Assembly (NCBI RefSeq): GCF_965216415.1
Contig: NZ_CBDCFU010000002.1
Length of the DNA: 64,000 bases
Reading direction: 5' to 3' (one strand)
Source: Marivita sp003149565
GTDB lineage: Bacteria > Pseudomonadota > Alphaproteobacteria > Rhodobacterales > Rhodobacteraceae
Shown piece by piece: positions 48,374-56,415 of this stretch (position 1 is its first letter; each line of letters begins with the position of its first letter). The position numbers and the translations under genes are program-made. The notes under the pieces were generated by a model. The model made no database searches. It saw only the letters and a program-made list of their open reading frames with translations, and had not been told where the DNA came from.

Positions 48374-49276
48374 TCAAGTGCCTGAAAGCAGCGCCTCCAA
48401 TCGTGTCACTTCTGCGCGCACGCCTTGGGCCAAAGCGGCGGCAAAGCGCGTAATGCGGTCGAGGCGCCGATCTTCGGCATGCCGGACAAGGTAAAAACTG
48501 CGGGTGAAGGACAGCGCATCGGTCAAAACCCGTCCTACGCCGGGCGCGAAAGGCAGCGCAAAGTCATGTGCGATGCCAATCCCGCCGTGCTGTCGCAAAA
48601 TCTGGATCTGGACCGACGCCGAGTTCGAAGCCAGCGCCACGCGTTCGAGATCCAGGTCGCTGAGGTAATCCAGTTCCTTATCAAAGATCATATCCGGGAT
48701 GTAGCCGACAATCCGATGGGTCCGCAGATCCTCCACCGTTGTCAGGGGCGGTCGCGTCGACAGGTACGTCTCGCTGGCGGCTAGATGCAGCTTGTAATCC
48801 GTGATCCGCTGAAACGACAGTCTTGACGCGGTTGGCGGGCTGACGGTGATGGCCATGTCTGCTTCGCGGCGCGACAGGTTTACGACCCGCGGCAACGCGA
48901 CGATCTGCAGATCGAGATCGGGATTGGCTTTCGAAAGGTCGGCACAAACCCGCGGCAGCACAAAGTTCGCACAGCCATCGGGCGCGCCGATGCGGATCTG
49001 CCCTGTCAGCGTGCCCGCCTCACCCGTCAAAACAGATGCGGCCCCTTGCATCGCCTGTTCGGCGCGCTCTGCATGGTCGATGAGCCGGGTCCCGGCCTCG
49101 GTCAGGGTGTAGCCTTGCGGGCTTTTTACAAAAAGCGCCTGCCCGATGCTCTCTTCAAGCCGCGCAACACGCCGTCCCACTGTTGCAGGGTCCATCCGCA
49201 GCGCCCTGCCCGCGCCCGAGAGCGTATCATTGCGCGCGACAGACAGGAAAATACGCAGATCATCCCAGCTTTGCAT
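48374..49276 (-). CDS. LysR-family regulator divergent from mmsA
   Basis: The 300-residue protein has a LysR winged helix at residues 4-62 (WDDLRIFLSVARNDTLSGAGRALRMDPATVGRRVARLEESIG) and an effector-binding domain. It is transcribed away from mmsA, so it probably controls mmsA and itself in response to valine or thymine catabolites, but this is inferred from position only. Two 12-bp repeats in the 98-bp spacer are candidate sites. The start at 49276 is an ATG; 49300 would add eight residues that overlap the repeats. Confidence 0.88.
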   Translation of the reverse strand: MQSWDDLRIFLSVARNDTLSGAGRALRMDPATVGRRVARLEESIGQALFVKSPQGYTLTEAGTRLIDHAERAEQAMQGAASVLTGEAGTLTGQIRIGAPDGCANFVLPRVCADLSKANPDLDLQIVALPRVVNLSRREADMAITVSPPTASRLSFQRITDYKLHLAASETYLSTRPPLTTVEDLRTHRIVGYIPDMIFDKELDYLSDLDLERVALASNSASVQIQILRQHGGIGIAHDFALPFAPGVGRVLTDALSFTRSFYLVRHAEDRRLDRITRFAAALAQGVRAEVTRLEALLSGT

Positions 49277-49288
49277 GTCGAAACCTTT

Positions 49289-49342
49289 GCATTTTTGCAA
49301 AACCTATTTGGGATATTGCCTCTTTGCCCCGCATTTTTGCAA
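49289..49342. promoter_or_regulatory. Two GCATTTTTGCAA repeats, probable LysR operator
   Basis: The 12-bp sequence GCATTTTTGCAA occurs at 49289-49300 and again at 49331-49342, 42 bp apart or four helical turns. Each copy has inverted-repeat character (TGCA..TGCA). The spacing and position between the divergent LysR and mmsA genes fit two DNA sites contacted by one LysR tetramer. Confidence 0.6.
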
Positions 49343-49374
49343 GGCTATGCTGCGCGCGAAAAGGGAGAGTGATC

Positions 49375-50874
49375 ATGAAAGAGCTTACGCATTTCATCAA
49401 CGGCGCACAGGTCAAAGGGACCTCGGGCAATTTTGGCGATGTCTACAACCCGGCCACAGGCGAGGTTCAGTCGAAACTGCCGCTGGCCACACCGGCTGAA
49501 GTTTCGAAAGCTGTAGAAGACGCAGCCGAAGCGCAGGTCGCCTGGGGTGCCACCAATCCGCAGAAACGTGCGCGGGTGATGATGAAGATGGTCGCGCTGA
49601 TGAACCGCGACATGGACACGCTTGCCGAAGCCCTCAGCCGTGAGCACGGCAAGACGATCCCTGACGCAAAGGGCGACCTGCAGCGCGGGCTTGAGGTGAT
49701 CGAATACTGCATCGGCGCGCCCCAGATGCTGAAGGGCGAATATACAGACGACGCGGGCCCCGGTATCGACATGTATTCCATGCGCCAGCCGCTGGGCGTG
49801 GTCGCCTCGATCATGCCGTTCAACTTTCCCGCCATGATGCCGCTCTGGCACGTCGGCCCTGCCCTCGCCTGCGGCAACGCGGTGGTGCTCAAGCCCTCCG
49901 AGCGTGACCCGTCGGTGCCGCTGATGCTGGCGGAACTTTTTGTCGAAGCGGGCTTGCCGAAAGGTGTGTTCCAGGTTGTGAACGGCACCAAGGAGGCGGT
50001 GGATACGCTACTCGATCACGAGATCATCCAGGGCGTGTCCTTCGTCGGCTCCACCCCGATCGCGCAATATATCTACAGCCGCGCAACAGCGAACGGCAAA
50101 CGCGCGCAGTGCTTTGGTGGCGCAAAGAACCACCTGATCGTCATGCCGGACGCCGACATGGACCAAGCCGCCGATGCGCTGGTTGGTGCGGGCTTCGGGG
50201 CTGCGGGCGAACGCTGCATGGCGGTGTCGGTTGCCGTTCCGGTGGGTGAGGAAACCGCCGACCGCCTGATCGGCGCGCTGGTCCCCCGGATCGAGAAGCT
50301 GCGCGTGGCCCCCTATACAGACGGCGATGATGTGGATTTCGGCCCGGTCGTGACGCGTGAAGCCAAGGACCGTATCCTTGGCCTGATCCAGTCAGGTGTC
50401 GATCAGGGCGCGGAGCTGGTCGTCGACAACCGCGACTTCAAGCTTCAGGGCTACGAGAACGGCTTCTTCGTCGGCCCGCACCTCTTCGACCGCGTCACGC
50501 CAGACATGGACATCTACAAGCAGGAGATCTTCGGCCCGGTTCTGTCGACCGTACGCGCAGGATCGTATGAAGAGGCGCTCAAGCTGGCGATGGACCACGA
50601 ATACGGCAACGGCACCGCGATCTTTACCCGCGATGGCGACACCGCCCGCGATTTCGCCCATCGTGTGAACATCGGCATGGTGGGTATCAACGTGCCGATC
50701 CCGGTGCCGCTGGCCTACCACACCTTTGGCGGCTGGAAGAAATCCATGTTCGGCGACCTGAACCAGCACGGGCCGGACAGCTTCAAGTTCTACACCCGCA
50801 CCAAGACGATCACCTCGCGCTGGCCGTCAGGGATCAAGGAAGGCGGCGAGTTCAACTTCAAGGCCATGGATTGA
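49375..50874 (+). CDS. mmsA: CoA-acylating methylmalonate-semialdehyde dehydrogenase
   Basis: MmsA converts methylmalonate semialdehyde to propionyl-CoA with NAD and CoA at the end of valine and thymine breakdown. The 499 residues belong to the aldehyde dehydrogenase superfamily; IMPFNFPAMMPLWHVGPALACGNAVVLKPSE and C281 in GAAGERCMAVSVAV are the MmsA-type cofactor and catalytic motifs. The ATG at 49375 follows AAGGGAGAGTGATC. It ends with a short stem terminator. Confidence 0.96.
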   Translation: MKELTHFINGAQVKGTSGNFGDVYNPATGEVQSKLPLATPAEVSKAVEDAAEAQVAWGATNPQKRARVMMKMVALMNRDMDTLAEALSREHGKTIPDAKGDLQRGLEVIEYCIGAPQMLKGEYTDDAGPGIDMYSMRQPLGVVASIMPFNFPAMMPLWHVGPALACGNAVVLKPSERDPSVPLMLAELFVEAGLPKGVFQVVNGTKEAVDTLLDHEIIQGVSFVGSTPIAQYIYSRATANGKRAQCFGGAKNHLIVMPDADMDQAADALVGAGFGAAGERCMAVSVAVPVGEETADRLIGALVPRIEKLRVAPYTDGDDVDFGPVVTREAKDRILGLIQSGVDQGAELVVDNRDFKLQGYENGFFVGPHLFDRVTPDMDIYKQEIFGPVLSTVRAGSYEEALKLAMDHEYGNGTAIFTRDGDTARDFAHRVNIGMVGINVPIPVPLAYHTFGGWKKSMFGDLNQHGPDSFKFYTRTKTITSRWPSGIKEGGEFNFKAMD

Positions 50875-50899
50875 TTATCCAGAATCATACCAACATAAA

Positions 50900-50922
50900 G
50901 GGCGGAGCATTCCGCCCTTTTT
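50900..50922 (+). terminator. Terminator of mmsA
   Basis: GGGCGGA and TCCGCCC form a 7-bp stem around GCAT, followed by TTTTT. The next ATG lies only 13 bases after the T-run, so the following gene is either expressed by read-through or without a ribosome site of its own. Confidence 0.85.
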
Positions 50923-50935
50923 CGTTCGAGACTCC

Positions 50936-51367
50936 ATGCCCATTTCTGTTCAGATCATCGCCGAACACAATCTCGTCTATGTGCGCTACACAGGCGCGAT
51001 GGTGATCGCTGAGACGGCCGCGGCTTTGGCTGAATTCGCCAAACACCCAATGGCGGGACCAGGCATGCGCCATCTTGTCGATCTGACCGAACTGACGGAC
51101 GTTGATCGCGATTATCCCGCATTTCTGGAAGTTCAGGCCAAGAAAGTCGAGACAATGGCCGGCCACGGTGTCGAAACCTTTATGGTCTATTACGCAACCA
51201 CCCCCGTCGGGCTTCAGGCGGCCACTCTGGGAAAGAATGGCTGGACGCCCGAAAGCGGTGTGGTGGCCATTGTCCTTGAGGATGAAGAGCATGCTCTGCA
51301 CGCGCTGGGCCTGCCCTATGTCAGCATTGCCGAGATGTTTGCGCGCGTCGATGCTCAGAGCGTGTGA
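50936..51367 (+). CDS. Hypothetical protein, tandem paralog A
   Basis: The protein has 143 residues and is related to the next gene: both carry NLVYVRYxG, RHLxDLxxxTDxxRD, ETxMVYxAxTPVxLxAAxLxKNGW and the C-terminal GVxAIVxExEEAxxALGL. A strand-helix pattern is expected for small alpha/beta proteins such as SpoIIAA/STAS-like folds, but I recognise no named family. No signal peptide or membrane helix is present. It lies between mmsA and a ligase gene. Confidence 0.75.
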   Translation: MPISVQIIAEHNLVYVRYTGAMVIAETAAALAEFAKHPMAGPGMRHLVDLTELTDVDRDYPAFLEVQAKKVETMAGHGVETFMVYYATTPVGLQAATLGKNGWTPESGVVAIVLEDEEHALHALGLPYVSIAEMFARVDAQSV

Positions 51368-51439
51368 CACACACCGCGTGTCATGTAGTTCAGCTAAATC
51401 AATCGCCACCCGCCGAACAGCGCAGTCAATAGAGTCCTG

Positions 51440-51871
51440 ATGCCTGCTCAGTTTCAAATCCTGCCGCAACAGAACCTTGTCTATGTTCGCTACAGCGGAG
51501 TGATGCTCGTCGAAGACAGTCTCAAGGCATTTGGTGCCTATGCACAGCACCCTGATGCGCGCCCCGGCCAAAGGCATCTGATCGATCTGAGCCGGATCAC
51601 GGACATGGAACGGGATTTTGCCCGGATCATGCAACTTCAGGCGACCAAGGCCGCTGACCTTGCGATGCGCGAAACCGAAACGCTGATGGTCTATTTCGCA
51701 AATACGCCCGTGTCGCTCAGGGCGGCGGCTTTGGCAAAGAACGGCTGGTCCGCCAGTCAAGGCGTCATCGCCATCGTTCAGGAAAGCGAAGAGGCCGCAA
51801 TGCAGGCGCTTGGCCTGTCATTCGACAGGTTTGACGACCTGCTGCAAACAAGCCTGCGCGATATTGACTAA
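51440..51871 (+). CDS. Hypothetical protein, tandem paralog B
   Basis: This 143-residue protein begins MPAQFQILPQQNLVYVRYSG and aligns along its full length with the preceding gene. Conserved differences are spread along the protein, so the duplication is not recent. The spacer of 72 bp between the copies holds no terminator. Their product may act together, but nothing shows how. Confidence 0.75.
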   Translation: MPAQFQILPQQNLVYVRYSGVMLVEDSLKAFGAYAQHPDARPGQRHLIDLSRITDMERDFARIMQLQATKAADLAMRETETLMVYFANTPVSLRAAALAKNGWSASQGVIAIVQESEEAAMQALGLSFDRFDDLLQTSLRDID

Positions 51872-51951
51872 CCACGTCCGGCCGGAAGGTTGTTTTTGCC
51901 TTTTGCGCTTTGACAGGTCATTTTGAGCATCAATACACGGGAGGGCGCGCC

Positions 51952-53079
51952 ATGCAGGAACCGGCATTCAGCATCGGGATCGAAGAAGAATACCTGCTGG
52001 TCGATCTGGACAGTATGGCGCTGGCCGAGGCTCCGGATGGGTTGATGGAAGCCTGCGCAGCCGAGCTGGAGAAACAGGTCAGCCCGGAATTTCTGCAATG
52101 CCAGATCGAGATCGGAACCAAAGTCTGCGCCGACATCAACGAAGCGCGCGAGGATCTCAAGCGGCTGCGCAGCACGGTGGCGCGTTGCGCCAAGGAGCAT
52201 AACCTTGCCCCTATTGCCGCCTCTTGCCACCCGTTCGGTGACTGGAAAAACCAGCACCACACCAACAAGGATCGGTACAACGACTTGCAGGATGCACTGG
52301 GCGGCGTCGTCCGACGCATGCTGATCTGCGGCATGCACGTGCATGTGGGCCTTGATGACGACGCGCTTCGGGCGGACTTGATGGGCCAGATGGCTTATTT
52401 CCTGCCGCATCTGCTCGCGATGTCCACGTCCTCTCCGTTCTGGCAGGGGCAAGACACGCGACTTGCCTCGTACCGGATTTCGGTCTTCGACAACCTGCCC
52501 CGCACCGGCCTGCCACCGACCTTTGACAATTGGTCCGAATATGAACGCTCCGTTCAGGTGCTTGTCGACTTGGGCGTGATCGAGGACAGCTCGAAAATCT
52601 GGTGGGATCTGCGCCCCTCTCACAGTTTTCCGACGCTGGAAACCCGGATCATGGATGTGCAGCCGCGTCTGGAGGATACCCTCACGCTGGCGGCAATCAA
52701 TCAGTGCCTGATGCGCATGCTCTGGCGGCTTCGCGTACGCAATCAGCGATGGCGGCGCTATGACCCGTTTCTGATCGGGGAAAATCGCTGGCGGGCACAG
52801 CGCTATGGCGTGAGCAACGGCCTGATCGACTTTGGTCGCGGCGAAATCGTGTCGATGCCGGATTTGACGGAAGAACTGATTGAACTGGTTGAACAGGACG
52901 CTGGCATTCTGCGGTGTCTGCGCGAGCTGGAGCACAGTCGGGATATCGTCAACAACGGCAATGGATCGACACGGCAGCGGGCGGTAGCCGAAGCCGCGAA
53001 GGCGGACGGCAAGGATGCCGACGGGCAGATGCACGCCGTGGTGCGGCATCTCGTTGACGCGTTCCACGATGGGCTTTGA
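51952..53079 (+). CDS. ybdK: YbdK-type carboxylate-amine ligase (GCS2 family)
   Basis: The 375-residue ATP-grasp-like enzyme belongs to the glutamate-cysteine ligase 2 family. FSIGIEEEYLLVD (residues 5-17) is the family start and CGMHVHVGLDD the middle motif, with EYERSVQVLVD later. YbdK has weak glutamate-cysteine ligase activity; the natural substrate is unclear. The ATG at 51952 follows GGGAGGGCGCG. It is followed after 76 bp by the acyl-CoA dehydrogenase gene. Confidence 0.88.
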   Translation: MQEPAFSIGIEEEYLLVDLDSMALAEAPDGLMEACAAELEKQVSPEFLQCQIEIGTKVCADINEAREDLKRLRSTVARCAKEHNLAPIAASCHPFGDWKNQHHTNKDRYNDLQDALGGVVRRMLICGMHVHVGLDDDALRADLMGQMAYFLPHLLAMSTSSPFWQGQDTRLASYRISVFDNLPRTGLPPTFDNWSEYERSVQVLVDLGVIEDSSKIWWDLRPSHSFPTLETRIMDVQPRLEDTLTLAAINQCLMRMLWRLRVRNQRWRRYDPFLIGENRWRAQRYGVSNGLIDFGRGEIVSMPDLTEELIELVEQDAGILRCLRELEHSRDIVNNGNGSTRQRAVAEAAKADGKDADGQMHAVVRHLVDAFHDGL

Positions 53080-53110
53080 CCTCTTGCAAAAGTCCTGAAA
53101 CACTTGGCAA

Positions 53111-53126
53111 TTAAACACTTGTTCAA
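53111..53126 (+). promoter_or_regulatory. Palindrome TTAAACA-CT-TGTTCAA upstream of the acyl-CoA dehydrogenase
   Basis: The 16-bp imperfect palindrome TTAAACACTTGTTCAA lies 30-45 bases before the start of the acyl-CoA dehydrogenase. AAACACTTG also occurs at 53098-53106, 15 bp upstream. TetR-type regulators of acyl-CoA catabolism bind sites of this design, so this may be an operator for the valine genes. Confidence 0.4.
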
Positions 53127-53155
53127 TTCACGCATCCAATGGGAGGAGCAGTGCG

Positions 53156-54295
53156 ATGGATTTTGCCCTGACCGAGGAACAAACCGCCATTTTCGATATG
53201 GCCCATGCCTTTGGGCAAGAGAACATCGCGCCGCACGCGCGGGACTGGGAAGCGCAAGGCACGATCCCGAAGGCGCTTTGGCCTCAGCTTGGAGAGCTTG
53301 GTTTTGCAGGGCTTTACGTATCCGAGGAAAGCGGCGGTTCGGGCCTGAGCCGGTTGGACGCAACCTTGGTGTTCGAAGCTTTGTCGATGGCCTGTCCGTC
53401 GGTCGCAGCGTTCCTGTCGATCCACAATATGTGCGCCAAGATGATCGACAGCTTTGCCAGCGACGAGATGAAGGCTCGGGTGCTGCCGCAGGCGATGACG
53501 ATGGAAAAAGTGCTGAGCTACTGCCTGACCGAGCCGGGCAGCGGGTCGGATGCTGCGGCGCTCAAGACACGCGCGGAGCGGACGAATGAGGGCTACACGC
53601 TGAACGGAACCAAGGCGTTCATCTCGGGCGGCGGCTATTCTGACCTTTACGTGGCAATGGTGCGCACGGGGGATGACGGGGCCAAGGGCGTGTCGGCGGT
53701 GCTGATCGAAGACGGAACGCCGGGGCTTAGCTTCGGTGGTCTCGAAGACAAGATGGGCTGGCGGTCGCAGCCGACCCGGCAAGTGCAATTCGACGATTGC
53801 AAGATCCCCTCAGACAACCTGCTGGGCGAAGAGGGCCAAGGGTTCAAATACGCGATGGCAGGGCTGGATGGTGGTCGCCTGAACATTGCGGCCTGTTCGC
53901 TTGGGGCCGCCCAGACGGGTCTGGACAGCACTTTGGCCTACATGGCCGAGCGCAAGGCCTTCGGCAAATCCATCGACCAGTTTCAGGCGCTGCAATTCCG
54001 GCTGGCGGATATGGAGATCGAGTTGCAGGCCGCGCGCACATTCCTGCGGCAGGCCGCGTGGAAGCTCGACACCGGTGCGCCGGATGCCACCAAGTTCTGC
54101 GCGATGGCCAAGAAGTTTGTCACCGAAACGGGCAGCAAAGTCGTGGATCAATGCCTGCAACTGCACGGCGGCTATGGCTATCTGGCTGATTACGGGATCG
54201 AAAAGCTGGTGCGCGATCTGCGGGTGCATCAGATCCTTGAAGGGACAAACGAAATCATGCGTCTGATTGTGGCCCGGCAGATGCTGGCACGCTGA
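53156..54295 (+). CDS. Acyl-CoA dehydrogenase, probably isobutyryl-CoA dehydrogenase
   Basis: The 379-residue FAD enzyme removes two hydrogens from an acyl-CoA. It shows the family motifs ALTEEQTAIFDMAHAF, YCLTEPGSGSDAAALKT and the C-terminal VHQILEGTNEIMRLIVAR, with E362 the catalytic base. The substrate is inferred from the neighbours: HIBCH, MmsB and MmsA complete valine breakdown from isobutyryl-CoA. GAGGAGCAGTGCG precedes the ATG at 53156. Confidence 0.9.
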   Translation: MDFALTEEQTAIFDMAHAFGQENIAPHARDWEAQGTIPKALWPQLGELGFAGLYVSEESGGSGLSRLDATLVFEALSMACPSVAAFLSIHNMCAKMIDSFASDEMKARVLPQAMTMEKVLSYCLTEPGSGSDAAALKTRAERTNEGYTLNGTKAFISGGGYSDLYVAMVRTGDDGAKGVSAVLIEDGTPGLSFGGLEDKMGWRSQPTRQVQFDDCKIPSDNLLGEEGQGFKYAMAGLDGGRLNIAACSLGAAQTGLDSTLAYMAERKAFGKSIDQFQALQFRLADMEIELQAARTFLRQAAWKLDTGAPDATKFCAMAKKFVTETGSKVVDQCLQLHGGYGYLADYGIEKLVRDLRVHQILEGTNEIMRLIVARQMLAR

Positions 54296-54362
54296 CATCG
54301 TCTTCTCTTTCCAAATACCGCTGGCGGGCGGGGCCCCTTCCGCCGAATGAAAGCGACGCATT

Positions 54363-55412
54363 ATGACCGACATCCATATCCGCAAAGACGGCCATGCGGG
54401 CCGGATCACTCTCAACCGACCGAAGGCGCTCAACGCACTGACCTATGACATGTGCCTTGCCATCGAAGAGGCGCTGTGGGACTGGCGCGCCGATCCCACC
54501 GTCACCCTCGTGCTGATCGACGCTGAAGGGGAAAAAGCATTCTGTGCCGGGGGTGACATCGCTGAAATGTACGCGACGGGGACCGCCGGGAACTACGCTT
54601 ACGGTCAACAGTTCTGGCGCGACGAATACCGGATGAACGCGCTGATTGCCGAATATCCGAAACCGGTCGTCAGCTTTCTGCAGGGGTTCACGATGGGGGG
54701 CGGTGTTGGCGTTGGGTGTCATGGTTCGCACCGCGTGGTTGGCGACAGCTCAAAGATCGCCATGCCGGAATGCGGCATCGGTCTGATCCCGGATGTTGGC
54801 GGGTCTTATCTGCTGGCAAAAGCGCCGGGTTATCTGGGCGAGTATCTTGGGCTGACGACAGACCGGATGGGCCCGGGAGACGCAATCCATGTGGGTTTTG
54901 CCGATCTCTACGTGCCAGAGGCGGACTGGGAGACGGTCAAGGCCAAGCTTTGTGCCGAGGGCGCGCTGCATGCGCTACGAGGGGCCACCCGCCCTGCTCC
55001 GCCCTCGCGCTTGCACCAGGACCAAGACCGGATCGACGCGCTGTTCAGTGGATCAACACTGAAGGACATCGCCGAGACGCTCGGTGCTGCCACCGATCAG
55101 TTTGCCCAGGATGCATTTGAAAAGATGGCGCGCAACGCACCGTTGTCTCTGGCTTGCACGGTGGAGATCCTGCACCGGCTGCGGGGAGAAAACGGCACAA
55201 TGCGCGATGCTTTGCAGATGGAGTACTGCTTCACCTCACGCGCGATGGAGCATGGCGACTTCATCGAAGGCATCCGCGCCGCGATCATCGACAAAGACAA
55301 ATCGCCCAAATGGGCCCATGATCTGACCGGAGTGCCAGATGCCGACGTGGCTGCGATGCTGCAACCGGTGACCGGCGAAAACGTGACATTCGAACGGAGG
55401 AGCGAGGCATGA
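54363..55412 (+). CDS. 3-Hydroxyisobutyryl-CoA hydrolase (crotonase family)
   Basis: The 349-residue enzyme removes CoA from 3-hydroxyisobutyryl-CoA in valine breakdown. Motifs are GRITLNRPKALNAL, KAFCAGGDIAEM (CoA oxyanion-hole region) and GFTMGGGVGVGCHGSHRV, AMPECGIGLIPDVGGSYLL, with the long C-terminal extension of the HIBCH type. It overlaps mmsB by four bases. Simple enoyl-CoA hydratases are only about 260 residues, so length separates them. Confidence 0.9.
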   Translation: MTDIHIRKDGHAGRITLNRPKALNALTYDMCLAIEEALWDWRADPTVTLVLIDAEGEKAFCAGGDIAEMYATGTAGNYAYGQQFWRDEYRMNALIAEYPKPVVSFLQGFTMGGGVGVGCHGSHRVVGDSSKIAMPECGIGLIPDVGGSYLLAKAPGYLGEYLGLTTDRMGPGDAIHVGFADLYVPEADWETVKAKLCAEGALHALRGATRPAPPSRLHQDQDRIDALFSGSTLKDIAETLGAATDQFAQDAFEKMARNAPLSLACTVEILHRLRGENGTMRDALQMEYCFTSRAMEHGDFIEGIRAAIIDKDKSPKWAHDLTGVPDADVAAMLQPVTGENVTFERRSEA

Positions 55413-56281
55413 AAATCGGGTTTATTGGACTGGGCAACATGGGAGCGCCGATGGCGCGCAACCTGGCTCAGGCAGGCCATGATGTAACGGGCTACGACAT
55501 GGCCACAGTGACCGTCGATGGCGTGTCAAACGCGCGCACGGCTGCAGAGGCTGCCACCGGTGCCGATGTGGTGATCACCATGCTGCCCAATGGAGACATC
55601 CTGCGCGCGGTTGCGGGTCAGGTGATCCCGGCGATGCAGAAAGGCGCTGTGCTGCTCGATTGTTCGACCGTGGATGTCGAGAGTGCACGCGCTGTTGCGG
55701 CGGACGCCGACGCGGCTGGACTGCTGCCGCTTGATGCGCCTGTTTCTGGCGGTGTTGGCGGCGCTGCGGCGGGCACGCTGACCTTTATGGTGGGCGGGTC
55801 TGAAGCAGGATACACGAAAGCGCTGCCCTTGTTTGAAACAATGGGGCAAAAATCGGTCCATTGTGGCGCATCCGGTAACGGGCAAGCAGCAAAGATCTGC
55901 AACAACATGATCCTCGGCGTGACCATGATCGCCACCTGCGAAGCCTTTGCTTTGGCGGATAAGCTGGGTCTTGACCGGCAGGCGATGTTCGATGTCGTCA
56001 GCACTTCGTCTGGCTATAGCTGGACGATGAACGCCTACTGCCCGGCGCCCGGAATTGGCCCGAAAAGCCCTGCAGATAACGGCTATATACCCGGTTTTGC
56101 GGCTGAATTGATGCTCAAGGACCTGCGTCTGAGCCAACAGGCCGCAGAGGCCTCGGATGCGGATACACCGCTCGGACAGGCCGCCATGGCACTCTATGAG
56201 CAGTTTGTAGAAGAAGAAGATGGCAAGGGCCGCGACTTCTCGGCAATGCTGCCCAGATTCGAAAAACGCGGCCGAGGGTAG
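55409..56281 (+). CDS. mmsB: 3-Hydroxyisobutyrate dehydrogenase
   Basis: MmsB oxidises 3-hydroxyisobutyrate to methylmalonate semialdehyde, the substrate of MmsA. The 290 residues have the N-terminal Rossmann motif GFIGLGNMGAPMARNL, VSGGVGGAAAGTLTFMVGG and the catalytic region GNGQAAKICNNMILG, whose lysine is the catalytic one. The gene starts on ATGA within the stop of the hydrolase. It ends the valine operon. Confidence 0.94.
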   Translation: MKIGFIGLGNMGAPMARNLAQAGHDVTGYDMATVTVDGVSNARTAAEAATGADVVITMLPNGDILRAVAGQVIPAMQKGAVLLDCSTVDVESARAVAADADAAGLLPLDAPVSGGVGGAAAGTLTFMVGGSEAGYTKALPLFETMGQKSVHCGASGNGQAAKICNNMILGVTMIATCEAFALADKLGLDRQAMFDVVSTSSGYSWTMNAYCPAPGIGPKSPADNGYIPGFAAELMLKDLRLSQQAAEASDADTPLGQAAMALYEQFVEEEDGKGRDFSAMLPRFEKRGRG

Positions 56282-56415
56282 CCGCCACGGTTATCTAAAG
56301 ATATCTCATGATGACGAAAGAAATGCCCAAAAGTTAACTAACTTGCTACAAAAGATCGCCGCCGTTCCCTTGCAAAACCAGTCTCAGACTTGGACCACGG
56401 GAAGGCGGCGCTTCG

